A program made the position numbers and the translations under genes. A stretch of 37,285 nucleotides of DNA from a virus. The stretch is from positions 1-37,285 of the IMG/VR virus record IMGVR_UViG_3300028025_001281, one strand, 5' to 3'. Numbering within the stretch: the first letter of the stretch is position 1; each line of letters starts with the position of its first letter. This document shows, in pieces, positions 29,683 to 37,285 of the stretch. The notes below the pieces were generated by a model, which ran no database searches, was not told the origin of the DNA, and saw nothing but the letters and a program-made list of their open reading frames with translations.

Positions 29683-30555
29683 TTAATTTCTCCTTATCGC
29701 TAAACTTAACGCTTGACGATAGTCAATTGTAACTTCTTTACCTAAATTACCGCCTTGACAACCGTCAATAGTTGTAGCAGCTACTAAATTTATATCTCCA
29801 TTATCCAACAAAATCATGATTGCGTTGGGATTTTTTGAATGATTCGTAAATCTACCCGCAGGCGTACGCAAACCATTAATTCTAGCGGGGGCAATTATCT
29901 CCCCTGCAACAATGTTTCCTGTAGCAAATAGCCCTTGTCCATCTATATTTGATGGCGCAACCATTACTTTATAGCTACCTAACGGGAAATCACATTGATC
30001 ATCTAAATTTTGAACTTGTTTTTGTACTGTTTCTTGATCAAAACCGTATTCAGCAATAGCAACGTAATAATCCGCAATATCTTCAGAATGGTCAAAAGAT
30101 AGCAATAATTGCCTATTTTTTTGATGTTCTTGCCAAGTTTCGCTTTTATTTAAAAACATAGCTTCTAAAGTTTCTATATTTGTTTCGTTAGTTGCGTAAA
30201 TGTTTTGCCAAATTACAGTCTCATGAATATACCCAATTTTGCGCCCTGGTTTGCTTACAAAAGTTTGTGGCGCTGTTAATTCAGTATGCGTACCATCATC
30301 ATTGATCATTGTAACCCTACCAGCCAACATATTGTTTAAATGTGTTGTAGTTTGGTAATGACCAATTGAAAATGATTTAGCGGGGATAGTTACTTCACGA
30401 ATATAAATGTTAGGGCCAAAACGATGCACAACAGGACAATCAATTTGCGGTTGCTGTAAAAAAGCATCCTCAAGGACTTCAATCTTACCTTTTAAGTCAA
30501 AAGATTTATTAGGTAAAAACCCTTGTCCGTAAGTGACGTTCATCTCAATTTGCAT
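29683..30555 (-). CDS. Cupin-SET fusion protein, possible lysine methyltransferase
   Basis: The 290-residue protein has two domains. Residues about 45-122 look like a cupin beta barrel (EVTIPAKSFSIGHYQTTTHL, then NNMLAGRVTMINDDGTH, and GYIHETVIWQNIY). Residues about 193-282 form a SET domain: GQGLFATGNIVAGEIIAPAR, GRFTNHSKNPNA (234-245) and GKEVTIDYRQ (272-281, Tyr279). These correspond to the SET signatures with NHS and the (E/D)-x-TIDY catalytic tyrosine. SET enzymes methylate lysines using S-adenosylmethionine. The cysteine clusters of pre- and post-SET regions are absent. It lies within the virion genes, so its substrate may be a virion or host protein; that is inference. Confidence 0.75.
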   Translation of the reverse strand: MQIEMNVTYGQGFLPNKSFDLKGKIEVLEDAFLQQPQIDCPVVHRFGPNIYIREVTIPAKSFSIGHYQTTTHLNNMLAGRVTMINDDGTHTELTAPQTFVSKPGRKIGYIHETVIWQNIYATNETNIETLEAMFLNKSETWQEHQKNRQLLLSFDHSEDIADYYVAIAEYGFDQETVQKQVQNLDDQCDFPLGSYKVMVAPSNIDGQGLFATGNIVAGEIIAPARINGLRTPAGRFTNHSKNPNAIMILLDNGDINLVAATTIDGCQGGNLGKEVTIDYRQALSLAIRRN

Positions 30556-30556
30556 A

Positions 30557-31426
30557 TTATTCTAGCAATAAGTTGTTGAATGTTGCTGCTTGCGTTGTAA
30601 TCCAACTTGTGCCATCTGACACAATGGTAGCCCAATTACCTGCTACGTTATCTAGTATGGCTGTACCCGCAGCCCCGCCTGATCTTGATACAACATTACT
30701 AGACGCTGACACTAATGATTGATTCTGATAGTTAATAAAATATAAAACCCGCCCTGTGTTGGTAGATGGCGACGGTAACGTAACCGTGCAAGTAGAACCT
30801 GTCTTATTGTTTATTAACCATGTATCTGTAGATGCTACACTAAAATCAGCCGTTTTGGTAACTGGCGCATTTGTTGTTACGGTGCCATTAGTAGCTACGC
30901 TAATTGAACCTGTGCCATTAGTAATGGCAATTCCTGTACCCGCCGTCAACGTGGCTTTAGTCAGGGTATTCCCTGTTGTGTTACCAATTAATAGTTGACC
31001 GTTGGTGTAGGTTGTTTGTCCTGTACCGCCGTTATCCACGTCTAGAGTGCCAGCAAGCGTTACGGCGCCTGTAGTAGCCGTGTTAGGTGTTAAGCCTGTA
31101 GAACCCCCGCTAAACGACAATACGCCTGTGTTAGCAACACCGATAGTTCCTGCGCCGTTAGTAACACCAATACCTGCACCCGCAGTTAAAGTATTTAAGT
31201 CATACTTTTTACCTGCCGTATTACCAATTAATAATTGACCATTAGTAGGGTAACTACTTAGCCCTGTACCGCCATTAGGAATTTGAACAATGCCTAAATT
31301 AGCGCCTACAATCGAATAAAGGTTATTAAAAAATCTAAACCACTCCCGTGACATTAAACCTGTACGTGGATCTATTAACTCAACTCTAGGCGCAGGAATC
31401 TGCGTGATGTTAATTGGATCAGGCAT
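30557..31426 (-). CDS. Repeat-containing tail fibre-like protein, 289 residues
   Basis: The N-terminus PRVELIDPRTGLMSREWFRF (13-32) is a short anchor found in many phage structural proteins. Two internal repeats (51-99 and 132-180) share NGGTG, NGQLLIGNT and TLTAGxGIxxTNGxG, separated by 81 residues. The rest is a beta-rich fibre tip. It overlaps the gp10-like gene by 8 bases, so it probably attaches near the tail hub. Confidence 0.75.
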   Translation of the reverse strand: MPDPINITQIPAPRVELIDPRTGLMSREWFRFFNNLYSIVGANLGIVQIPNGGTGLSSYPTNGQLLIGNTAGKKYDLNTLTAGAGIGVTNGAGTIGVANTGVLSFSGGSTGLTPNTATTGAVTLAGTLDVDNGGTGQTTYTNGQLLIGNTTGNTLTKATLTAGTGIAITNGTGSISVATNGTVTTNAPVTKTADFSVASTDTWLINNKTGSTCTVTLPSPSTNTGRVLYFINYQNQSLVSASSNVVSRSGGAAGTAILDNVAGNWATIVSDGTSWITTQAATFNNLLLE

Positions 31427-33053
31427 TAGTTGGTGACAGCAATAGTTCAGCGTTGGTAATGGCTATCTTTACTGGATCGGTGCCTGACACTTCATAGACA
31501 CGATCACGCAACTTTTGCGTCATGCCAAGTCTACGCCAAAAAGTACGAAAGCCATATTGACCAATTTTGCCCATTGATGACCAATGTTCATTAGACCATG
31601 TATGCCCCGCATCATCTGACCAACGCAACATAGCTTGTGGGTTATAGCCAGCCGAGGCTGGATATCCAATAGTCTCTAAAATATAACCGTTAATATCGGG
31701 GCTTGTATTAGTACCTAATGTTTCAAAGTTATCATTAGCTTCAGTAGTTAATTCTAGCCCTGCTTGCGTAGCTATAGTAAATTGCACATATTCAGCAATA
31801 ATTTCTTTGCCATCTTCTGTTATTAAATCTTCTGCGTCATACGCTGGATATAAATTTAGCCCAACGCCTGTTTCAGCGTTAAGTTGCAAAGTATGTTGGG
31901 CGGTACGTTTAAAGTTATTTTGACCTGGCATTAACGCGCGCCATGAACGTAACCACTTTTGAGGTTGCCCATTATCTGCGTAAGTATCTAAATCAAGTTG
32001 ATAGATGTTGCCGTCTGCGTAATCGCCAACAATAATTGTACCGCCAAAGTTACATTGGTTATTACTACGATGCCTTGTAAAATTACCCCCCGTAAAACCT
32101 GCGCGTTCATGCCATGCTTGTGTAGCCACGTCATAAACCCATGTGGCGTCGCCTGTAGGAAAACTAAGCACATAAAACGCGTGGCCGTCTTGTTGATATG
32201 TGTACGCCACCGCATCGGATATATTGCCGTACTGTTGTATTTGCCACTCAATCGCATGAGTAGAAACCCGAACACCTGTGTAGCCGTTAGCACGGTAAAC
32301 GATACCTTGCCCGCGCGCATCTGTACCTAGCCAAAATAAACCGTTGTCTAGTTTAGCAACTGAAAATGGTGCAACGCAACCAATTTCATTAAAAGCACCT
32401 TGAATACGCGTTAAAGGAAAGTCGGTGGCGCCTGAGTCATACCAAACTTCTACTGAATCCGTACCAAACACCCATAGCTCACGGTGATCCGATATAAGCG
32501 CAACTACGCCGTCTGGAGAGCCTTCAGCGCTAGCAAAATCTAACGGGTCAACAGATGTACCGTCTAATAACTGAGAAACCCATATCTTTTGACTATTTGG
32601 CTCGTTAAAAACAAAATAACCATCTAAGTATGATACAGTTACAGCGCCAGGAAAATCAGGATCTGTAATCTTAGCAAACACGCCCGTTACTTCGTTATAG
32701 ATAAAACCATCAGGATTACACGCTAAGAATATTTGCGTGCCATTATCGGCAATAGATACGGGGCCATTACCTGTTACAGTACCTAAAAGCGCTGGTGTAG
32801 CCGATGTACTTGTTAATTTATAAAACTCTTGTCCAGACACTACATAGAAGTCTGAACCGTTTGTTTGATGCGCCCATAATGCGCGGATAGGGCCAGTACC
32901 AACAGTTTGTAAAAACTTTAGCCCTGGGGCGCGCTGTAAAAACCCTGTTTCTTCTCCTTCAGTTACAACTTCAGGAAAAAGATTAACCATACGGGCATCC
33001 GCCGCATTAACGCTACGTGCAACATACGATTGACCTAAAATCGGGGTTTTCAT
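31419..33053 (-). CDS. P22 gp10-like tail hub / packaged DNA stabilisation protein
   Basis: The 544-residue protein has the markers of this family: NAADARMVNLFPEVV near residue 16, YLDGYFVFNEPNSQKIWVSQ, DPLDFASAEGSPDGVVALI, and HRELWVFGTDSVEVWYDSGA (around 190-209), with FWLGTDARGQGIVYR. In P22 gp10 hexamers close the portal below gp4 and carry the tail needle and tailspikes. The extra 70 residues compared with P22 gp10 (472) are at the C-terminus. The order gp4-like, then gp10-like agrees with the P22 map. Confidence 0.88.
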   Translation of the reverse strand: MKTPILGQSYVARSVNAADARMVNLFPEVVTEGEETGFLQRAPGLKFLQTVGTGPIRALWAHQTNGSDFYVVSGQEFYKLTSTSATPALLGTVTGNGPVSIADNGTQIFLACNPDGFIYNEVTGVFAKITDPDFPGAVTVSYLDGYFVFNEPNSQKIWVSQLLDGTSVDPLDFASAEGSPDGVVALISDHRELWVFGTDSVEVWYDSGATDFPLTRIQGAFNEIGCVAPFSVAKLDNGLFWLGTDARGQGIVYRANGYTGVRVSTHAIEWQIQQYGNISDAVAYTYQQDGHAFYVLSFPTGDATWVYDVATQAWHERAGFTGGNFTRHRSNNQCNFGGTIIVGDYADGNIYQLDLDTYADNGQPQKWLRSWRALMPGQNNFKRTAQHTLQLNAETGVGLNLYPAYDAEDLITEDGKEIIAEYVQFTIATQAGLELTTEANDNFETLGTNTSPDINGYILETIGYPASAGYNPQAMLRWSDDAGHTWSNEHWSSMGKIGQYGFRTFWRRLGMTQKLRDRVYEVSGTDPVKIAITNAELLLSPTNA

Positions 33054-33056
33054 TGT

Positions 33057-33698
33057 TTAGGCGGCTACGCCTTTGATTACCGCAAAGTTAAATACAGGCG
33101 TTTCTGTAGTTGATCCGCCTGTAGTTCTAAAAGTAATATTAAAACTACCTGCAGCAACAGCAGTAACCATTAAATCATATAGGTCAGTACCTGATTTTTG
33201 ATTGAGGATAATTACATCCGTTGCAGCAACGGTGCTATTTGTAACCGTAAAAGTTGCTGCGGTAGCAGAACCTGCGGCGCTAAATAGTGTAATTGCGCCA
33301 GTTGTTTTATTGAGTGTTACGCCTGTTGTTCGGCTAGTTCCTTGTGTAACTGTACCGCCAGCACCTGTTGTATAACCAACGCCTGCCGTGCCAGTTGAAA
33401 CAATCGAACCCGAAGCAGTTAAGTTAGTTAATGTTGGACTACCTGTGCAATTAGATATATTGCCTGACGTTGGCGTGCCTAATACTGGTGTAACCATTAC
33501 CATACTAGTGCTAGTACAAGCAGAAATATTGCCTGACGCCACCGTGCCAAGCGCAGGTGTAACAAATGTAGGACTAGTAAACAAATTGGTTACAGACAAT
33601 TGTTTAGTCGTGCTAGTTGATGATTGCACAATTGGCAATACATCAGCCCCAGCTTGGGAAGTTGCAACGGGTAAAGCTGAAATAGCAATCGTAGCCAT
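33057..33698 (-). CDS. Fibre/decoration protein with ISALP module and C-terminal decoration domain
   Basis: The first 40 residues (IAISALPVATSQAGADVLPI, then VQSSTSTTKQLSVTNLF) repeat the module at the N-terminus of the protein encoded at 2420-3052. Then come SPTFVTPALGTVASGNISAC-type repeats (about 42-90). The last 100 residues (from GTVTQGTSRTTGVTLNKTTG to NFAVIKG) match the protein encoded at 34653-35057. It looks like a mosaic of structural domains. It sits between the gp4- and gp10-like genes, so a neck-associated protein is likely. Confidence 0.7.
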   Translation of the reverse strand: MATIAISALPVATSQAGADVLPIVQSSTSTTKQLSVTNLFTSPTFVTPALGTVASGNISACTSTSMVMVTPVLGTPTSGNISNCTGSPTLTNLTASGSIVSTGTAGVGYTTGAGGTVTQGTSRTTGVTLNKTTGAITLFSAAGSATAATFTVTNSTVAATDVIILNQKSGTDLYDLMVTAVAAGSFNITFRTTGGSTTETPVFNFAVIKGVAA

Positions 33699-33707
33699 AA
33701 TTTATCC

Positions 33708-34424
33708 TTAATAATTTCCTGCAAATATATTGTAGCGTTGGCGTGTACCAACGATACTGTACGGTAATGACATAATATCATCTGGGTTATTAATACGTTT
33801 TATGTTGCGTTTAGACGCCATTGCAATCCTTGATACCTGTGGACTTGGTTCAACACCAAATTCGGCAGCAAACTCACAAGCCAAGTTATACCTAAAAGCT
33901 CTTAAATAGCCTGGTGGAAACAATATGTTAGTTGCAAGCGTAGCTGGCTGTGTTAGCTCCTGAACCGAAATAAAATGCCATTGCAACACTTTAGTTGGTT
34001 TAGGATAGATAAACATCTCAATGTTAGGGTACGTCATATTAGTAAATATGACTTGCGGATAGGTGCTAGTGACTGTCTTAACCGCAATACCATTGTATTG
34101 CTGTTGGTTAATCATCTTAATACCAAACGAGATACCGTTGGCAGGATCAATAAAGTAAGTCGAATCGTCTAATAGAACAGGTCGATTACCTACAAAGTCA
34201 CCTGTAGGCCCTAGCGTTCTACTGAGTACATTAGGAGGCCAATTGAATACTTGGTCTTGCGTAGAAAATACTGATAGACGCTCAGTATTCCATGAATCAA
34301 TCATTTGATTTAAAGCAGCTAAAGCATCTTGCGATGTGGCGGCAGACGGCGTTTCACCTTCCGCCAATACCCCTAATAGACGTAGCGCCCCATTAATTTG
34401 ATCGTTGGCGGTAAAAATTGCCAT
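33708..34424 (-). CDS. P22 gp4-like head completion / tail accessory factor
   Basis: The 238-residue protein opens FTANDQINGALRLLGVLAEG and has AALNQMIDSWNTERLSVFST (35-54) and QVFNWPPN, the hallmark of the P22 gp4 family, which binds directly to the portal ring. The remaining beta-rich part includes IEMFIYPKPTKVLQWHF, and the helical end contains YLRAFRYNLACEFAAEFG. It is longer than P22 gp4 (166). Confidence 0.87.
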   Translation of the reverse strand: MAIFTANDQINGALRLLGVLAEGETPSAATSQDALAALNQMIDSWNTERLSVFSTQDQVFNWPPNVLSRTLGPTGDFVGNRPVLLDDSTYFIDPANGISFGIKMINQQQYNGIAVKTVTSTYPQVIFTNMTYPNIEMFIYPKPTKVLQWHFISVQELTQPATLATNILFPPGYLRAFRYNLACEFAAEFGVEPSPQVSRIAMASKRNIKRINNPDDIMSLPYSIVGTRQRYNIFAGNY

Positions 34425-34434
34425 AACTCACCCT

Positions 34435-34617
34435 TTACTCGATAGTTTTACGACGTCTTTTTACTTCCAATGTATTGACAGGAGCCGCAATCATTTCTTC
34501 TTCGGATGGCGTATCGTCAGTATAACGCACCCAGCCATTTTGTTCATCAAATTCTGCTTCTTGTTCCATCGTAGCAACTTTACTGCCGTGATCAGGATGT
34601 CTTAAATATATAGTCAT
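34435..34617 (-). CDS. Small phage protein, 60 residues
   Basis: The protein starts MTIYLRHPDHGSKVATMEQE and ends with a basic tail (EVKRRRKTIE). Short proteins with the MTIYLRHP opening are common beside neck genes in phages of this type. An acidic middle (DDTPSEEEMI) separates the two parts. The function is unknown. No good ribosome binding site is visible, and a strong hairpin lies just upstream. Confidence 0.65.
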   Translation of the reverse strand: MTIYLRHPDHGSKVATMEQEAEFDEQNGWVRYTDDTPSEEEMIAAPVNTLEVKRRRKTIE

Positions 34618-34629
34618 AATTTATTCGGT

Positions 34630-34648
34630 AGGGGGCGTACTGCCCCCT
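34630..34648 (-). terminator. GC-rich hairpin after the 134-residue gene
   Basis: AGGGGGC (34630-34636) pairs with GCCCCCT (34642-34648), five bases past the stop of the gene at 34653. There is no T run on the minus strand, so it is probably a weak terminator or 3'-end stabiliser. Confidence 0.5.
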
Positions 34649-34652
34649 GATT

Positions 34653-35057
34653 TTAAGATGCGCCGTGGATAATAGCAAAGTTAACAATAACTGCTTCACC
34701 TAAAGCACCGCCGCTATTGTTGTACAAACCAATTACAGCTGATCCTGCAGCTTGGCTAGATACAAAAGGCCAATATGCGCCTGCTGTACCACCGCCTGAA
34801 ACGCTAACAACTACTACGTCGTTTGCGCTAATTGCGCTGTTTGTTAACGTAAATAAAGCAGTTGCTCCGTTAGCTAAAGACGCATTGTTCATGGTAATAC
34901 GACCCATAGACTTATTTAGCGTAACACCTGTAGATTTACTTGTTGCCTGTGTAACTGTTCCTTGCGCTGCGGATGAATAACCTAATTCTTGACTTGCGTA
35001 ACAAGTCGTAAATTCAGGGTCACTATACGCAACACCAATTGCTTGGGTATTTGGCAT
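34653..35057 (-). CDS. Decoration-like structural protein, 134 residues
   Basis: GTVTQATSKSTGVTLNKSMG (about 33-52), FTLTNSAISANDVVVVSVSG and the end VNFAIIHGAS align with the C-terminal 100 residues of the protein at 33057-33698. It is beta-rich, small and placed soon after the coat gene between hairpins, suggesting a high-copy capsid decoration protein. That role is inferred. Confidence 0.7.
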   Translation of the reverse strand: MPNTQAIGVAYSDPEFTTCYASQELGYSSAAQGTVTQATSKSTGVTLNKSMGRITMNNASLANGATALFTLTNSAISANDVVVVSVSGGGTAGAYWPFVSSQAAGSAVIGLYNNSGGALGEAVIVNFAIIHGAS

Positions 35058-35076
35058 AATCTTTTCCTTTTAAAAT

Positions 35077-35092
35077 CCCCGCCGAAGCGGGG
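35077..35092 (-). terminator. TTCG-tetraloop terminator-like hairpin
   Basis: Read leftwards, CCCCGC and GCGGGG enclose TTCG, the most stable tetraloop type, and are followed by ATTTTAAAA. It lies between two decoration-like genes and probably causes partial termination or sets an mRNA end. Confidence 0.65.
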
Positions 35093-35100
35093 GGTTAATA

Positions 35101-35505
35101 TTAACCAGCTATGCGGTATAAAGTCCAAGTACCGTCACCAGTTTTACGAGCGCGGAACGTAGCACCAGAGTTTTCTAGTATTACCATGTTACCGAGCAAA
35201 GTCCAACCAGTAGCAGTTGCCAAAGTGCATTGATAAGCAGTATCATCAACAGCAACTGAAAAATCAAATGCGCTGTTAACTTTAACTGCACTATTAATCG
35301 CAGCTTCTAAATCAGCAACTGTAGGCAAAGTCGCCACAGTATCAGCTGAAGTATTGCTTGTGATTAGACCATTTGCTAACTGAGCGCCAGTTAGAGTAGC
35401 GGTTGTTGCTGTTATTGCTAAAGGCGGGCCTTGAACAATAAGCATAGCTTCATTGATATTGCCAGCGCCAACTTGATAACCACTTGTACCGTTAGGTAAA
35501 GCCAT
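35101..35505 (-). CDS. Small beta-rich structural protein, 134 residues
   Basis: The N-terminus (MALPNGTSGYQVGAGNINEA) is followed by a Thr/Ala-rich beta domain and a conserved-looking end (GNMVILENSGATFRARKTGD). It is the first gene after the coat terminator, and AAGGAG lies before its ATG. It may be a decoration or capsid-stabilising protein. The family is not recognised. Confidence 0.7.
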   Translation of the reverse strand: MALPNGTSGYQVGAGNINEAMLIVQGPPLAITATTATLTGAQLANGLITSNTSADTVATLPTVADLEAAINSAVKVNSAFDFSVAVDDTAYQCTLATATGWTLLGNMVILENSGATFRARKTGDGTWTLYRIAG

Positions 35506-35525
35506 AATAATTCTCCTTAAATATT

Positions 35526-35551
35526 AAAAAAGCCCCCGTTTACACGGGAGC
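35526..35551 (-). terminator. Intrinsic terminator after the coat gene
   Basis: GCTCCCGT and ACGGGGGC form an 8-pair stem (one G-T pair) around a 4-base loop, followed on the minus strand by TTTTTT (35531-35526). It lies between the coat stop (35560) and the next gene (35505), so part of the transcription would end here and raise coat mRNA relative to downstream genes. Confidence 0.8.
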
Positions 35552-35559
35552 ATTTAGGT

Positions 35560-36768
35560 TTAACCCCACAGACGGCAAGCCATTTGTGGTCGGATTGCGC
35601 TGAAACCGTATAGAACGTCAATACGGCAAGGTAAACGGTCATTGTTGATGTCGTACTGACGTACTATACGCATCGAGATACCGTTGTGAACTTGACGTGA
35701 AGCCATGTCTACACCTTGTGGTAATAGCAAGTCAGCAGTCGCAAAAGTGATCGCATCTTTGTGATAGATCAAGTTTTGTGGGTAAGCTGTTGCAGATCCA
35801 CCTAGGAAAGTTAAAGCAGCACCAGAAGCAGGGAACGCATTGATAGTAGCCAATGCGTTAGCAGAGGTGTACATCGCTGGCGATACTGTTAGGGTACCAG
35901 TTGTGGTTGAAGAAATGTCTAGGTTAGCAGTTACAACAAACTGTTGTAGTGAACCTGTTGACTGACGAGTCTGTGGGTTAACAGCATATACGTTAGCAAC
36001 AGTAAACACATCACCAATTCTGAAAGTTGGTGAACCTGAGCTAAAGCTAATTGCTAATGATGTAGAACCTTCAGCAGTTACGGTAGAAGCAACAATTGGT
36101 AAAGTTGGAGTCGTACCAGTTGTATGCTGACTAATAGATTGGCTCATGTTGATTTCTTCAAACCCTAATACACCTTCGCCCATCATACCGTTCTTGAATT
36201 GGCGGCTGATAGTGTCAGTTGGGTTGAATAAGCCTTTCATACCTTCAACCAAGCCAGCGTTAGCGGCAGGGTTTACAGTAGCATAACGTGGGGACATGAC
36301 AGCAGCAGCTTCGTTCAATTTCTGTTGAGCTTGTAACAAGACCAAAGAAGTTGATGGAACTGTGCCTGGTGTACCAACAGACTGATAAATACTCTTAAAA
36401 GAAGTAGCTACGTCAGCATCAATACTTGAGGCTAACTGGCTAATACGAGGTTTTAGAACACGCTCAGCGAAGTCATCTAACTGCATAGTTAATTCAGCAG
36501 ATGTGAAGTTGACACCAATGTGCTTTTGACTAGCAACAGTCAAAGTTGTGAACTGTTCGTTGTCGTCTTGAACTTGCAAGGCGGCACCGTCAGTTACCAA
36601 GGCACGATCTGGTAGACGAATACGGAGTGTGGATCCAATTTTGGCACCTTCAACGGCAAAAGAATCGTCGTATTGGCGGTTTACGTTACGAGTAATCACA
36701 AGGTTGTTCTCAAGAATTTCGAGAGCTTTTCTTGTGATCATATCAATCGTTAAGATCGAATTTGACAT
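35560..36768 (-). CDS. Major capsid (coat) protein, P22 gp5-like
   Basis: The 402-residue protein forms the icosahedral shell. It opens with ILTIDMITRKALEILENNLV and has GSTLRIRLPDRALVTDGAAL, and KHIGVNFTSAELTMQLDDFA, the conserved N-terminal part of the P22 coat family. A beta-rich insertion (about 225-340, including FRIGDVFTVANVYAVNPQTR) corresponds to the extra I-domain of P22 coat. The end has the typical DINNDRLPCRIDVLYGF. It is slightly shorter than P22 gp5 (430). AAAGGAC precedes the ATG, and a strong terminator follows. Confidence 0.9.
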   Translation of the reverse strand: MSNSILTIDMITRKALEILENNLVITRNVNRQYDDSFAVEGAKIGSTLRIRLPDRALVTDGAALQVQDDNEQFTTLTVASQKHIGVNFTSAELTMQLDDFAERVLKPRISQLASSIDADVATSFKSIYQSVGTPGTVPSTSLVLLQAQQKLNEAAAVMSPRYATVNPAANAGLVEGMKGLFNPTDTISRQFKNGMMGEGVLGFEEINMSQSISQHTTGTTPTLPIVASTVTAEGSTSLAISFSSGSPTFRIGDVFTVANVYAVNPQTRQSTGSLQQFVVTANLDISSTTTGTLTVSPAMYTSANALATINAFPASGAALTFLGGSATAYPQNLIYHKDAITFATADLLLPQGVDMASRQVHNGISMRIVRQYDINNDRLPCRIDVLYGFSAIRPQMACRLWG

Positions 36769-36791
36769 AATAAAGTCCTTTTATAAAATAG

Positions 36792-37285
36792 TTAGCGGTT
36801 TCTCAATGCTTCGTACTTTTTGATCTGTCGGTTTCGTTCAGCTTCAATCCATTCTGACGTACTCATGTTCTTAATCGAACGAGGATCAGTTGTATCGTAT
36901 GCTGGCGAGCCAGAACCTCTAGCTGTGACAGGTGCAATCGGTGCAGGAGCGTTTGAAGTCTTTTTTACAGGCGGATTGTCGCTTAACTTCGCTTCAATCT
37001 TCCCTATTTCTTTGGCCTGCATGAAAGGTGATAAGCGAGATATACGTTCAGCTTCTTTCGGATTAGACCCTAGGTAATAAGCCATATCGGGGCCAACATC
37101 GGAAGATTGAATCGTTTGAGCCATCACGTCAGTAATTGGTAGCTTGGGGTTATATGCGACTTGTTCAAAGTCATCATACTTCGTCCGAGCTTCTTCTTCT
37201 CTGTCGTGGTAAGACTCTAAAAGTTCAGACTGCGCTCTAGCTTGTTCACGTCTAGTGAGTAGTTCTTCTGCCTTACGTTCTGCTA
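36792..37285 (-). CDS. Scaffold-like protein, C-terminal part (variant copy)
   Basis: This is the 3' part of the gene that begins at 730, joined through the overlap. It stops at 36792 and is open to the right edge, where its frame corresponds to residue 98 onward. The C-terminus is basic (RNRQIKKYEALRNR), as in P22-type scaffolds, where a basic helical end binds the coat. This copy differs from the left one by three conservative changes (Asp/Glu, Ile/Leu, Arg/Lys). Confidence 0.75.
   Translation of the reverse strand, partial: AERKAEELLTRREQARAQSELLESYHDREEEARTKYDDFEQVAYNPKLPITDVMAQTIQSSDVGPDMAYYLGSNPKEAERISRLSPFMQAKEIGKIEAKLSDNPPVKKTSNAPAPIAPVTARGSGSPAYDTTDPRSIKNMSTSEWIEAERNRQIKKYEALRNR
36848..37285. 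repeat. Right copy of the diverged terminal overlap
   Basis: This segment matches 1-438 with no gaps and 11 substitutions. It marks where the sequence closes on itself, so about 36,847 bases are unique. Confidence 0.85.

Noticed and set aside
30756-31238. Plus-strand Val/Pro-rich frames antisense to the fibre gene
   Set aside because: Their composition (strings of PVP and VTV) mirrors the repetitive Gly/Thr codons of the real gene on the other strand.
1-37285. tRNA genes, integrase, repressor or lysogeny functions
   Set aside because: No cloverleaf-like segment, tyrosine or serine recombinase motif, or CI-like repressor was seen by eye. A dedicated search could still find a degenerate tRNA.

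Overview
The window is essentially a complete genome of a tailed double-stranded DNA phage with a P22-type virion (short-tailed, podovirus morphology inferred). The evidence is a set of P22-like families: coat protein, gp4-like neck factor, gp10-like DNA-stabilisation protein, a 755-residue portal, a head-binding tailspike adaptor and three candidate DNA-ejection proteins. These are joined to a replication module with a family A DNA polymerase. The two ends overlap: bases 1-438 match 36848-37285 with 11 mismatches. The real molecule is therefore about 36.85 kb when joined, and one gene (a scaffold-like protein of 261 residues) is cut by the window ends. No integrase, repressor, tRNA, CRISPR array or insertion sequence was seen, so a lytic lifestyle is the simplest reading. 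The host cannot be named from the sequence. Shine-Dalgarno leaders, sigma-70-like promoters and a GH108 endolysin point to a Gram-negative bacterium, perhaps aquatic.

Layout. (1) Late module, minus strand, 9246 leftwards to 1 and, after joining the ends, 37285 leftwards to 24078: small and large terminase, basic small proteins, portal, a Dps-like protein, tailspike adaptor, fibre, beta-helix tailspike, scaffold, coat, decoration-like proteins, neck and tail proteins, a cupin-SET fusion, ejection proteins, four small membrane proteins and the endolysin. (2) Control region 9247-9984, holding one 56-residue minus-strand gene, a cluster of GGACAA/TTGTCC motifs, an extended -10 promoter and a strong sigma-70 promoter. 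(3) Early module, plus strand, 9985-13473: about fourteen small genes and one short homologue of the bacterial sliding clamp (DnaN), with structured RNA elements between cistrons. It ends in a bidirectional terminator. (4) Replication module, minus strand, 19736-13518: Cas4/RecB-like nuclease, a probable accessory or ssDNA-binding protein, DNA polymerase, primase-helicase. (5) Plus-strand module 19812-24086: VRR-NUC nuclease, SNF2-type helicase, many small genes, an HNH homing endonuclease and a stand-alone sigma region 4-like protein.

How it fits together: the early and replication modules would copy the genome with a phage polymerase, a primase-helicase and possibly a reduced beta-type clamp. 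The nuclease-helicase set would process recombination or packaging intermediates. The late module packages DNA by terminase and builds the P22-like particle. The most unusual items are the shortened DnaN-like clamp followed by an attenuator-like RNA, the cupin-SET fusion inside the virion operon, the sigma region 4 fragment, the inverted-repeat leader in front of the DNA polymerase gene, and the diverged terminal overlap.
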